Below are positions 1 to 6,747 of a DNA stretch of 8,894 bases, one piece after another. This stretch comes from Spirochaetales bacterium. Lineage in GTDB: Bacteria > Spirochaetota > Spirochaetia > SZUA-6 > DRHE01. The notes below the pieces were generated by a model. That model saw only the letters and a program-made list of their open reading frames with translations. It was not told where the DNA came from and did not search any database. Position numbers and translations under genes: made by a program. The stretch covers positions 1 through 8,894 of the forward strand of contig JAGLQP010000056.1 of NCBI GenBank assembly GCA_023136785.1, given 5' to 3'. Numbering within the stretch: the first letter of the stretch is position 1; the number at the start of each line of letters is the position of its first letter.

Positions 1-645
1 CTCGAGGTGCTTGTCGGCCTGGAGGTGGACTACATCCCGGAGATCATTTCCCCCACCGCTGCACAGATCCAGGCCCTGGACCTGGATTTCACCGTCGGTT
101 CGGTCCACTTCATCGGGCGCCTGGCCGGCGGCAAGCTCTGGACCGCGGACGGGCCGGCGGAGGAGCTGGAGCAGGGAGTGCAGGAATCCTTCGATGGGGA
201 TATTCGCAAGGCCGTCGAGGAATATTACCGGCGCCTGAGCGCCATGGTAGGCTCAGCGCCTCCTGATATCATCGGCCACTTCGACGTCGTCAAAAAGAAC
301 AACCGTGGCGACGAATATTTTTCTGAAAGATCAACCTGGTACCGCTCTGCGGTCAAACAGACCCTGGATGCGGTAGCCGCCTCCCCCTGCATCCTGGAGA
401 TCAACACCGGCGGCATCGTACGCGGCACCAGTGGAGCGCTCTACCCGTCGGAATGGATCCTGGCCGAATGTCTGAAACGGGAGATTCCGGTCATGATCAA
501 CTCCGACGCTCACCGGCCGGAGCAGCTGGATGGATACTACGAGGAGGCCGTCTTGATTCTCAGGGAGATCGGCTTCCGGGAGCTCACCCAGATCGCCAGG
601 GAGGGCCGACGCCGGCAGGTGCCTCTCCAACCAGGTCCGGACTAA
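1..645 (+). CDS. hisJ: Histidinol-phosphatase-like PHP-family phosphoesterase, 5'-truncated
   Basis: The reading frame is open from the first base, so the gene begins upstream of the window. A GTG at position 7 is probably an internal Val codon, not the start. About 214 residues are present, against roughly 260-280 for a whole HisJ/HisK protein, so only the N-terminal metal-binding HxH part is missing. Numbering from the first codon, the visible family marks are GLEVDY (6-11), SVHFI with a likely ligand His36, IIGHFD with His93, EINTGG (from Glu133), and NSDAHRPEQLD with Asp169 and His171. In this family these residues hold a metal cluster that hydrolyses L-histidinol phosphate to histidinol in histidine biosynthesis, in the cytoplasm. 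No other his gene is visible, so a different phosphoesterase substrate remains possible. The gene converges on the EIIA gene and their stop codons overlap. Confidence 0.85.
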   Translation, partial: LEVLVGLEVDYIPEIISPTAAQIQALDLDFTVGSVHFIGRLAGGKLWTADGPAEELEQGVQESFDGDIRKAVEEYYRRLSAMVGSAPPDIIGHFDVVKKNNRGDEYFSERSTWYRSAVKQTLDAVAASPCILEINTGGIVRGTSGALYPSEWILAECLKREIPVMINSDAHRPEQLDGYYEEAVLILREIGFRELTQIAREGRRRQVPLQPGPD

Positions 646-1091
646 TCCTCGGTGAACAGCTCCACCACCTCGTCGGGAGTTGTGGCGGAGGCGAGGGTGC
701 GGAAAAATGCCTGGGACTTGGTGAGGCGGGCTATGTCCGCCAGAGCCTCGATGTGGGGACCGGATTGATCCGGCGGGGCCAACAGCAGGAAGAAGAGTTT
801 GGAGGCTTCGCCGTCGATCGCCTGGAAGTCGATTCCCTTGGGGGATATTCCCAAAGCCACGGTCAGGGAGTTAACCGCCGGGGTCTTGGCGTGGGGCACG
901 GCGATGCCTTGCTCCAGACCCGTCGAACCCAGACTCTCCCGCTTCATCAGGGCGTCGTAAACCAGATCTACATCCGAGATCTTGCCGGCATCCCGCAGCA
1001 CCTCCACCAGCTCCCTGATCACCTCGGGTTTGGTCGAAGAAACCAGTGGAACTTTGATGACCTCCGGACGAATCAAATCAACTAATGCCAT
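642..1091 (-). CDS. PTS EIIA(Ntr)/fructose-type phosphocarrier protein
   Basis: A 149-residue protein covering one complete EIIA domain of the fructose/nitrogen (PtsN-like) class. The phosphoacceptor motif GIAVPHAKT puts the likely phosphorylated His at residue 67. It is preceded by the conserved RESLGSTGLEQ stretch (51-61). A second conserved histidine is His113, in PHIEALADIA. There is no EIIB or EIIC domain and no membrane segment, so this is a free cytoplasmic protein. In known systems, EIIA(Ntr) acts by binding partners such as potassium transporters or kinases according to its phosphorylation state, rather than by moving sugar. The ATG start is set by an AAAGGA site 6 nt upstream. It follows the UspA-like gene after 20 bp and is the last gene of the ATPase operon. 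A role in regulating the ATPase or ion homeostasis is inference only. The EI and HPr proteins that could phosphorylate it are not in the window. Confidence 0.9.
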   Translation of the reverse strand: MALVDLIRPEVIKVPLVSSTKPEVIRELVEVLRDAGKISDVDLVYDALMKRESLGSTGLEQGIAVPHAKTPAVNSLTVALGISPKGIDFQAIDGEASKLFFLLLAPPDQSGPHIEALADIARLTKSQAFFRTLASATTPDEVVELFTED

Positions 1092-1097
1092 AGGTTG

Positions 1098-1103
1098 TCC
1101 TTT
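1098..1103 (-). promoter_or_regulatory. Ribosome binding site of the EIIA gene
   Basis: On the minus strand this reads AAAGGA, with a 6 nt spacer to the ATG ending at 1091. It lies in the 20 bp gap after the UspA-like gene and supports independent initiation on EIIA within the same transcript. Confidence 0.6.
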
Positions 1104-1111
1104 CTCTTCGA

Positions 1112-1600
1112 TTATTTAAGGGCGTCGTATAATTCCCAAACCTGGTCTTCATCTTTCACGATCAACACGGAGCAGGAAACGCTGCGCATCGCCCGCTCGG
1201 CCTCGTTGTAAAACTCGTCTCGGCGGCTGCGCACGTGGGACAGCTCGCCGATGATCAGCAGATCGATGTCGTGGTCCTGGACGTAGCTCTTGATCTCCTG
1301 ATGTACCGACCCACTGACGCTGACCGCCTCGATGGCCAGCCCCTTCTTGCGGGCCAGACTGCGCACGTGGTTCAGATAGCGGCCGGCGTCCGCCTCCAGA
1401 TCCTGCTTGTACTCCTCTTCCTCGGCTTTGATGAAGATCCGCGCCTTGAGCAGGTCAGCCAGCGCCCGGGTGTTGATGACATACAGGGCGCTCAACTCGG
1501 CGCGAATTGCGCGGCTCAGGACGACCGCATACTGGGTCGCCGTAATCGAGCCCTCGGTTCCATCGACGTATACGAGAATTTTTTTAATTGGACCGTTCAT
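1112..1600 (-). CDS. UspA-family universal stress protein with degenerate nucleotide motif
   Basis: A 162-residue protein with one Usp domain. The first beta strand is KKILVYVDGTEGS (6-18), with the family's acidic residue at Asp13. The second strand, SALYVIN, is at 37-43, and the late strand DIDLLIIG is at 111-118. The closing strand CSVLIV (143-148) is also typical. ATP-binding members carry G-2x-G-9x-G-S/T after the late strand. Here Gly118 is followed by ELSHVRSRRDEF, without the second glycine, and the GS/T element is absent. The protein therefore probably belongs to the non-ATP-binding type. Such proteins are cytoplasmic dimers with regulatory or stress roles. The ATG overlaps the TGA of subunit D (ATGA), and GGAG lies 8 nt upstream, so its translation should be coupled to the ATPase genes. 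The exact function is unknown. Confidence 0.88.
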   Translation of the reverse strand: MNGPIKKILVYVDGTEGSITATQYAVVLSRAIRAELSALYVINTRALADLLKARIFIKAEEEEYKQDLEADAGRYLNHVRSLARKKGLAIEAVSVSGSVHQEIKSYVQDHDIDLLIIGELSHVRSRRDEFYNEAERAMRSVSCSVLIVKDEDQVWELYDALK

Positions 1601-2235
1601 GCTCTTCGCTCCGTGCTCTCCTTTCGTTCAAGACGGCTCTTCACCATCTTCATCAGGACGAACATGTCCCGCTCGTTCTCCTCGAGCCTATTCTGGATGA
1701 AGGTCACCGTCTCGGCCAGATCCGGTATGGCGATCTTTTCCAATGCGTTGACTTTGCGGATCGTCTTCCGCACCTCCGCGGCCAGGCGAATGATCGAGAT
1801 CTTCAGCTCAGCCAGGCGGCCCATCAGCTGCAGCGCGTTTTTGAACTCCTCCAGGGAGTTGTCGATCCAGAAACTCGTACCCAAAAGACTGTAGTAGGGA
1901 GGATGCTCCGTGAAGCTGGTATCCACCACGGGCAGCCGCACACCCATGACCCGCCGCTGCTTCAGGTTGATCTCGGCACGGATATTCACCGCACTGGCCA
2001 GGTTGGACACCCGCAGCTTGCCCATGCGCAGCACCGCCTGCTCGAGCGTCCTGTAGGCCTCTTCCAGAGCCTGAACCACCCGGTCCTGGAAATCCACAGC
2101 CTGATCCACCAGGTTGAGCAGCTCGATGACCAGGATATTCCGCTTCTGGTCCAGGAGCTCGTGCCCCAGGCGGGCAAACTCCAGCTCCTTACGAACACGG
2201 AGAAGGTTGGTCTTGGTCGGCGCTACGTTGGCCAA
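1597..2235 (-). CDS. atpD: V/A-type ATPase subunit D (central rotor shaft)
   Basis: A 212-residue protein, the usual size for V/A-type subunit D, the coiled-coil shaft that turns inside the A3B3 head. The N-terminus APTKTNLLRVRKELEFA corresponds to the conserved start helix (family pattern NPTRxELLRLKKRL). The C-terminal half contains the matching helix RKTIRKVNALEKIAIPDL, where the conserved RR/KVNALE core is clear. The middle section (about 100-130) is the less conserved globular loop. The start is TTG. An in-frame TAA, the stop of subunit B, lies only 9 nt upstream, so no longer form is possible, and a strong AAGGAGG precedes the TTG. The gene sits directly after subunit B, as in most V/A operons, and overlaps the UspA-like gene by 4 bp. 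The name atpD here follows V/A nomenclature and is not the F-type beta subunit. Confidence 0.95.
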   Translation of the reverse strand: MANVAPTKTNLLRVRKELEFARLGHELLDQKRNILVIELLNLVDQAVDFQDRVVQALEEAYRTLEQAVLRMGKLRVSNLASAVNIRAEINLKQRRVMGVRLPVVDTSFTEHPPYYSLLGTSFWIDNSLEEFKNALQLMGRLAELKISIIRLAAEVRKTIRKVNALEKIAIPDLAETVTFIQNRLEENERDMFVLMKMVKSRLERKESTERRA

Positions 2236-2239
2236 TTTC

Positions 2240-2246
2240 CCTCCTT
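2240..2246 (-). promoter_or_regulatory. Ribosome binding site of subunit D that fixes a TTG start
   Basis: On the minus strand this reads AAGGAGG, followed by GAAA and then TTG. It overlaps the TAA stop of subunit B. The perfect match to the 16S rRNA tail may compensate for the weak TTG codon. The 4 nt spacer is shorter than usual. Confidence 0.65.
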
Positions 2247-3669
2247 AAGGCCGGTAGTACTTCTCGATCTCCTCTTCGCTGACCCTATGCAGCTCCTCCA
2301 CCGCCAGAAGACTTAAAGAGCGCCAGCCCAGCTCGAGGGTCTCCTCGATGGTGCGATCCTCGGTTTTCGACTGACTGACGAACTTGCGTTCGAAGGTCTC
2401 CCCGAACTCGAGGTACTGGTGGTCCAGGGGGGTCAGCTCCTCCTCCCCGATCACCGAGGCCAGGTTGCGCACATCCTTGACGTAGCTGTAGGCGGCGAAC
2501 AGCTGGCTGGCCAGATGGGGATGATCCTCCCGGGTCATCCCCTCGCCGATCCCATCTTTCATCAGTCTGGACAGGGAGGGAAGTCCCGCTACCGGCGGGT
2601 AGATCCCCCTTGCATGCATCTCCCGCTCGAACACGATCTGTCCCTCGGTGATGTAGCCGGTAAGATCCGGAATTGGATGGGAGATATCGTCGTTGGGCAT
2701 GGTCAGGATCGGCATCTGGGTGATCGAACCGGGAAAGCCTTTCAGCATACCGGAGCGCTCGTAGATCTCCGCCAAGTCCGAATACAAGTAACCGGGATAT
2801 CCCTTGCGGGAGGGAATCTCCCCCCGGATGGTTGAGACCTCCCGCAGGGCTTCACAGTAGTTGGACATGTCCGTCATGATCACCAGAACGTGCATGTCTC
2901 TGGAGAAGGCCAGGTACTCCGCCAGGGTGAGGGCCGTCCGCGGCGTGATCAGCCGTTCGATCGAAGGATCGTCGGCCAGGGAGAGAAACAGGGCCACGTT
3001 CTCCAGAACCCCGGACTGCTCGAAGCTGTCGATGAAAAAGCGGGCCACATCGTGCTTGACACCCATGGCGGCGAAGACCACGGCGAAACGGCTCTCCTGC
3101 CCCCGGATCCTGGCCTGTCTGGCAACCTGGGCAGCCAAGGTATTGTGGGGCAGCCCGTTGCCCGAGAATATGGGCAGCTTCTGGCCACGGATCAGTGTGT
3201 TCATGCCGTCGATCGCCGAGATGCCGGTCTGGATGAAATCGCGGGGATACTCCCGGGCCGTGGGATTGATCGGCCGGCCGTTGACGTCCAGCTCCTCCCC
3301 CCCCGCGGGGGAAGGACCGCCGTCGATGGGCCGGCCCAGCCCGTTGAACACCCGCCCGAGCATCCTTTCGCTGACCTGAACGGTATGGGGCTCCCCCCGA
3401 AAACGGACATGGGTCTCCGGCATGGTCAACCCCGAGGTTCCGGCAAAGATCTGGAGCACCACGGTTTCCGTGGAGGTGTCCAATACGATGCCCAGACGGG
3501 TCTCCCCCTTGGAATCCACGCATTCCGCCAGGTCGCGGTAGCCGACGGGGTGGGTGTTGCGGACGAACACCAGGGGTCCTTCGATGCGGTCCACCCCGAT
3601 GTACTCCCGGCCGGCCAGCAGGCGCTTCTGGGCGGCTTCCAGATCTTCCGGGGAACTTCTACTCTTCAT
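2245..3669 (-). CDS. atpB: V/A-type ATPase subunit B (non-catalytic head subunit)
   Basis: A 474-residue protein that alternates with subunit A in the A3B3 hexamer. The N-terminal barrel contains the conserved RIEGPLVFV (28-36). The central domain shows [15 protein letters not shown] (105-119), [21 protein letters not shown] and SGNGLPHN (169-176). That last segment takes the place of a Walker A motif and is diagnostic of subunit B. The arginine finger completing the catalytic site of subunit A is most likely Arg368, in [30 protein letters not shown] (284-300) is also a strong family motif. The frame stays open for 20 further codons upstream, but the ATG ending at 3669 is preferred. It has GGAGG 6 nt upstream, it removes an unconserved leader, and it leaves an 11 bp overlap with the end of subunit A. 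The segment before the first beta strand (about 20 residues) is slightly long for the family. Confidence 0.97.
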   Translation of the reverse strand: MKSRSSPEDLEAAQKRLLAGREYIGVDRIEGPLVFVRNTHPVGYRDLAECVDSKGETRLGIVLDTSTETVVLQIFAGTSGLTMPETHVRFRGEPHTVQVSERMLGRVFNGLGRPIDGGPSPAGGEELDVNGRPINPTAREYPRDFIQTGISAIDGMNTLIRGQKLPIFSGNGLPHNTLAAQVARQARIRGQESRFAVVFAAMGVKHDVARFFIDSFEQSGVLENVALFLSLADDPSIERLITPRTALTLAEYLAFSRDMHVLVIMTDMSNYCEALREVSTIRGEIPSRKGYPGYLYSDLAEIYERSGMLKGFPGSITQMPILTMPNDDISHPIPDLTGYITEGQIVFEREMHARGIYPPVAGLPSLSRLMKDGIGEGMTREDHPHLASQLFAAYSYVKDVRNLASVIGEEELTPLDHQYLEFGETFERKFVSQSKTEDRTIEETLELGWRSLSLLAVEELHRVSEEEIEKYYRP

Positions 3670-5434
3670 AGATCGCCTCCAGCTGATCGAGGGAACGTTC
3701 CAGCCGGGCGGCCAGCTTGTCCAGGGCACCCAGATCTTCGTTATCTATAGTAAACTTCATCTTCACAATATCCTGCAGCACCTTCATCCGCCGCAGGCGG
3801 ACCAGGGTCATGCCCCGGCGGATCGCCTCGGCCCCCCGGCGCCAGTAGGTCAGAATGATCTGAAGCATTCGGGTCTGCTTCTCGGCCGTGGAGTATCTGT
3901 CGATGTCATCGAAGGCGTTCTGCTGCAAAAAGGCGTTTTTGAACAGGGTGCAGACCTCGATGATGAAGCGCTGGCTGTCCGGAAGCGCGTCGGGACCGAC
4001 CAGCTTGACCACCTGCTGCAGACGCACCTCCCGGTGCAGCAGCTCGAGGATCTCGCTGCGGTCGCTGGTCCAGCTGGAGCCGACGGCCTGTTCCCACCAG
4101 GGCGTTACCTCGTCGAGATACTCGCTGTAGCTCTCCAGCCAGGAGATGGCCGGGTAGTGACGGGCATTGGCCAGCTGGCGGTCCAGAGCCCAGAAGCAGC
4201 GGACAAAGCGCTTTGTATGCTGGGTCACCGGCTCGGAGAAATCACCTCCCGGAGGGGAGACCGCCCCGATGATGGACACCGAACCGTTTTGCCCGGCCAG
4301 GGTAGTCATGGCTCCGGCCCGCTCGTAGAATTCGGCGATCCGCGTGGGCAGGTAGGCGGGAAAACCCTCCTCCGCCGGCATCTCCTCCATACGTCCCGAC
4401 AGCTCCCGCAGTGCCTCCGCCCAGCGGGAGGTGGAATCCGCCATCACGGCCACATCAAAGCCCTGATCGCGATAGTACTCCGCCAGGGTCACACCGGTGT
4501 AGATCGAGGCCTCCCGGGCGGAAACGGGCATGTTCGAGGTGTTGGCGATCAGCACGGTTCGCTCCATCAGGCTTCCTCCGGTACGGGGGTCGATGAGCTT
4601 GGGAAACTCGCTCAGCACGTCGGTCATCTCGTTTCCCCGCTCGCCGCAGCCGATGTAGACGATGATCTCCGCGTCGCACCATTTGGCGATGGCGTGCTGG
4701 ATCATGGTCTTCCCCGTTCCGAATCCTCCGGGGATGGCCACGGCGCCCCCCCGGGCCACGGGAAACAGGGTATCGATGACCCGCTGCCCCGTGATCAGGG
4801 GCCGGTTCACAGGCAGGCGTTCGGCCACGGGCCTGGGAGTGCGGATCGGCCAGCGCTGCATCATGGCGATCCCCCGCTCTCCGCTTTCGGTCTCCACCAG
4901 AGCGACCGTCTCCTCCACGGTGTACTGCCCTTCCACGGCCAGGGATTTCAGTGTGCCCTTCACATCGGGGGGCAGCAGGATGCGCTGCTCCACCCGCTCG
5001 GTTTCCTGGACCGTGCCGATCACCGCCCCTCCGCTGACTTCTGCTCCCACGGCAAGCTCCGCAGGACGGAACAGCCACTTCTTCTCCCGGTCCAGAGAGG
5101 GCGTGCGGATGCCCCGCTCGATGAAGTTCCCCGACAGCTTAAGGATCCGCTCCAGAGGGCGCTGGATACCGTCGTAGATCGTTCCGATCAATCCGGGTCC
5201 GAGCTCGACGAACAGGGGGCTGCCGGAACCGAAGATGTTGTCTCCTGGAGCGATGCCGGTGGTATCCTCGTAGACCTGGATGATCGCCCGATCCCCGGCC
5301 AGCTTGATGATCTCCCCGACCAGGCGCACCTCCCCCACCCGCACCAGCTCCAGCATCATGGCGTCGCTGACTCCGGCGGCTTCGATGACCGGTCCGTTGA
5401 CCCGGTTTACCTGTCCGATGATTCGTTCTTCCAT
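3659..5434 (-). CDS. atpA: V/A-type ATPase catalytic subunit A
   Basis: A 591-residue protein, full length for the catalytic subunit that binds and turns over ATP. The N-terminal barrel has [11 protein letters not shown] (10-20). The region at about 110-200, which F-type beta subunits lack, is present and ends with [11 protein letters not shown]. The P-loop is GGFGTGKT (236-243), the catalytic Glu is probably Glu265 in GCGERGNEM, and the Walker B strand is [17 protein letters not shown] with Asp333. [14 protein letters not shown] and the [13 protein letters not shown] segment (393-405) are also standard. Most V/A-type enzymes have GPFGSGKT; here Pro is replaced by Gly and Ser by Thr, both still workable in a P-loop. 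The ATG lies inside the end of subunit E (28 bp overlap), and the upstream sequence has only a weak ribosome site. Initiation therefore probably relies on coupling to subunit E. Confidence 0.97.
   Translation of the reverse strand: MEERIIGQVNRVNGPVIEAAGVSDAMMLELVRVGEVRLVGEIIKLAGDRAIIQVYEDTTGIAPGDNIFGSGSPLFVELGPGLIGTIYDGIQRPLERILKLSGNFIERGIRTPSLDREKKWLFRPAELAVGAEVSGGAVIGTVQETERVEQRILLPPDVKGTLKSLAVEGQYTVEETVALVETESGERGIAMMQRWPIRTPRPVAERLPVNRPLITGQRVIDTLFPVARGGAVAIPGGFGTGKTMIQHAIAKWCDAEIIVYIGCGERGNEMTDVLSEFPKLIDPRTGGSLMERTVLIANTSNMPVSAREASIYTGVTLAEYYRDQGFDVAVMADSTSRWAEALRELSGRMEEMPAEEGFPAYLPTRIAEFYERAGAMTTLAGQNGSVSIIGAVSPPGGDFSEPVTQHTKRFVRCFWALDRQLANARHYPAISWLESYSEYLDEVTPWWEQAVGSSWTSDRSEILELLHREVRLQQVVKLVGPDALPDSQRFIIEVCTLFKNAFLQQNAFDDIDRYSTAEKQTRMLQIILTYWRRGAEAIRRGMTLVRLRRMKVLQDIVKMKFTIDNEDLGALDKLAARLERSLDQLEAIYEE
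3676..3680 (-). promoter_or_regulatory. Ribosome binding site of subunit B
   Basis: On the minus strand this reads GGAGG, followed by a 6 nt spacer and ATG. It lies within the last codons of subunit A and decides between the ATG ending at 3669 and the longer open frame starting at 3729. Confidence 0.65.
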
Positions 5435-6042
5435 AACACGTCTTGTATCTGTTTTCGCATTTCCGACTGCAGGCGTTGCAGCCGGGTCGCCACCTGGTTG
5501 TTGAACTCAACCCGGCCGTCGGCGGCCTTCACCACAACCCCTTGAGGGACCAGCGGATCCCCGGATGCGACCGTGAGGGTGACTTTCTTTCCGGTCAGCT
5601 CTTTGACCTTGGTCTCCGCCGCCTGGAGCATTTTTTTGTCGATCTGGGACCGCTCCCGGACCGAGGCATTCACCGTGGCTTCGGCCGCGCCCAGTCCGAT
5701 CGCCCCTTCCACGATCCAGGCAAGCAGAACATCCCGATACTCCGGAGTGCCGCCCATTTGGGCGAAGCGCTGCCGCACCCGGCTCAGGACCTCCTGAACC
5801 GCCTGTTCCCGCAGCTTGAGAGATATCCGCCTTCGCTCCATGCGCATAGAGGAGGCGGACTGTGTTCGAATGCGCGCGGCCTGCTCCTCAGCCTTGCTCT
5901 CGGCCTGCTGGATCACGGCCCGGGCCTGATCCTGAGCGGCCTTGATCTGGTCCTCCGCCGCTTTCTTGGCTTCGGCAAGGACCCGCTCGGCCTCCCTGGC
6001 GGCATCCTGGATGATGCCGGCGATCAGATCGTCTTCCCTCAC
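5407..6042 (-). CDS. atpE: V/A-type ATPase subunit E (peripheral stalk)
   Basis: A 211-residue protein with the two-part build of subunit E. A long, charged, Ala-rich helix (about residues 10-100, many EAxxAA-like repeats, no helix breakers) forms the peripheral-stalk coiled coil. A compact C-terminal domain (about 100-205) binds the top of the head. GTPEYRDVLLAWIVEGA (98-114) resembles the family's conserved Y..LL...I.EA segment, and DPLVPQGVVVKAADGRVEFN (162-181) matches the conserved ...GGvvv...dG.I.vdNt... strand pair. Helical partners are normally subunit G/H, which is not seen in this window. The start is GTG in a GTGA overlap with the stop of subunit F, with AGGA 8 nt upstream. The pairing of this gene with F upstream and A downstream fixes its identity despite modest sequence conservation. 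Confidence 0.9.
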   Translation of the reverse strand: MREDDLIAGIIQDAAREAERVLAEAKKAAEDQIKAAQDQARAVIQQAESKAEEQAARIRTQSASSMRMERRRISLKLREQAVQEVLSRVRQRFAQMGGTPEYRDVLLAWIVEGAIGLGAAEATVNASVRERSQIDKKMLQAAETKVKELTGKKVTLTVASGDPLVPQGVVVKAADGRVEFNNQVATRLQRLQSEMRKQIQDVLWKNESSDR

Positions 6043-6344
6043 AACTTGATTCCTATGGCCTGATTGACCATCTCCCGGATTCCCGGTTTTCCCTCGAGCG
6101 GCCCCAGGCGGTCGGGGATCTCCACGATCAATGGAAAGTTCCGTGTGAAGATGAAGCGGTCTACCTGCGGGCGGATCAGATCGGCCACCCGCTCGGTGAT
6201 GATAATGATGCCGATATCGGACTGTTCCAGGGCGGTCGAAAAGGCCTCCTGGGCCTGCTCGGCGTTCTGGACGGCCTTGCCCTCCACACCGACCAGCCCG
6301 AATCCGAGGATTGCATCCTCATCACCAATGATGAAGTAACGCAT
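6039..6344 (-). CDS. atpF: V/A-type ATPase subunit F (central rotor)
   Basis: A 101-residue protein, the normal size for subunit F, which binds subunit D at the foot of the rotor shaft and can modulate ATP hydrolysis. The hallmark GDEDAILGFGLVGV is at residues 7-20, the central strand IIIITE at 46-51, and FPLIVEIPDR at 70-79. All are highly typical of the family's Rossmann-like fold. The start is ATG, 11 bp after the proteolipid gene, and the upstream ribosome site is weak (only AGG close by). In the well-known V/A operons, F (named G in Enterococcus) usually sits just before A; here subunit E separates them. The name atpF follows V/A usage and is not the F-type b subunit. Confidence 0.95.
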   Translation of the reverse strand: MRYFIIGDEDAILGFGLVGVEGKAVQNAEQAQEAFSTALEQSDIGIIIITERVADLIRPQVDRFIFTRNFPLIVEIPDRLGPLEGKPGIREMVNQAIGIKL

Positions 6345-6355
6345 TCGCCTAAAGC

Positions 6356-6736
6356 CTATATTTTCCCTAGGATCATCAGGGCGGTGATGAATCCGAATAC
6401 GACCAGACCTTCAGCCAGGGCGATGAAGATCAGAGCCTGGCCGGCGATCTCCGGTCTCTCCCCGATGGCTCCCATGGCGGCTGCACCGACATTGGCTATG
6501 GCGATGCCGGCGCCGAGTGCACCGAAACCGAAGGCGATAGCCGCGGCGATCAGTCCGAAACGGGCCACCGAGGCACGCTCCGCCGTCAACTCCGGTTGCG
6601 TCTCGGTTACCGTCGGCTGTTCCTGAGCGAATACCCGCACCACCGAGACCATACCGAACATGATGAAGAAGGCGAAGAGAATGACCAGGCTCAAGAATAT
6701 CTTCTTCCTCAATCTCGCTTTGTTTGTTTTTTCCAC
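6356..6736 (-). CDS. atpK: V/A-type ATPase proteolipid subunit K (c-ring) with N-terminal signal-like segment
   Basis: A 126-residue protein whose last 70 residues form one c-subunit hairpin. TM1 is about 58-90 and glycine/alanine-rich (GFGALGAGIAIANVGAAAMG), followed by a polar loop GERPE (92-96) and TM2 at about 97-124. The ion-binding carboxylate is most likely Glu109 in FIALAEGLVVFGF. Residues after it are Gly110 and Phe114, where sodium-binding rings usually have Ser/Thr and Tyr. No glutamine sits at the equivalent helix-1 position, so protons are the more likely ion (inference). The first 40 residues have a basic start (KARLRKK), a hydrophobic core (13-33) and a VFA-QEQ junction, which look like a cleavable signal peptide. 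The GTG start is supported by AGGAGG 5 nt upstream. A single hairpin implies a ring of many copies. It lies 9 bp after subunit I. Confidence 0.93.
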   Translation of the reverse strand: MEKTNKARLRKKIFLSLVILFAFFIMFGMVSVVRVFAQEQPTVTETQPELTAERASVARFGLIAAAIAFGFGALGAGIAIANVGAAAMGAIGERPEIAGQALIFIALAEGLVVFGFITALMILGKI

Positions 6737-6741
6737 CCCTT

Positions 6742-6747
6742 CCTCCT
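6742..6747 (-). promoter_or_regulatory. Strong ribosome binding site of proteolipid K that fixes a GTG start
   Basis: On the minus strand this reads AGGAGG, with a 5 nt spacer (AAGGG) to GTG. It overlaps the TAG stop of subunit I. The strong site fits a gene whose product is needed in many copies per enzyme. Confidence 0.65.

Noticed and set aside
1..6. CTCGAG (an XhoI site) exactly at the left edge
   Set aside because: The phosphatase reading frame runs through it naturally, and the same hexamer is likely to occur by chance in GC-rich DNA, so it is not evidence of a clone or assembly junction.
7..9. GTG at position 7 as a true start of the phosphatase gene
   Set aside because: The frame is open to the window edge, and starting here would remove the N-terminal metal-binding motif of the PHP fold, so truncation by the window is the simpler reading.
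2245..3729. A longer subunit B starting at 3729
   Set aside because: The extra 20 residues (Trp/Ser-rich) are unlike any subunit B start and are the shifted-frame reading of the end of subunit A. The ATG ending at 3669 has a GGAGG site at proper spacing.
3554..5545. A 663-codon open frame on the plus strand opposite subunits A and B
   Set aside because: It lies wholly antisense to two strongly conserved genes. Its translation is rich in His, Gln, Gly, Asp and Leu with no recognisable domain, as expected from codon bias on the opposite strand of a GC-rich gene.
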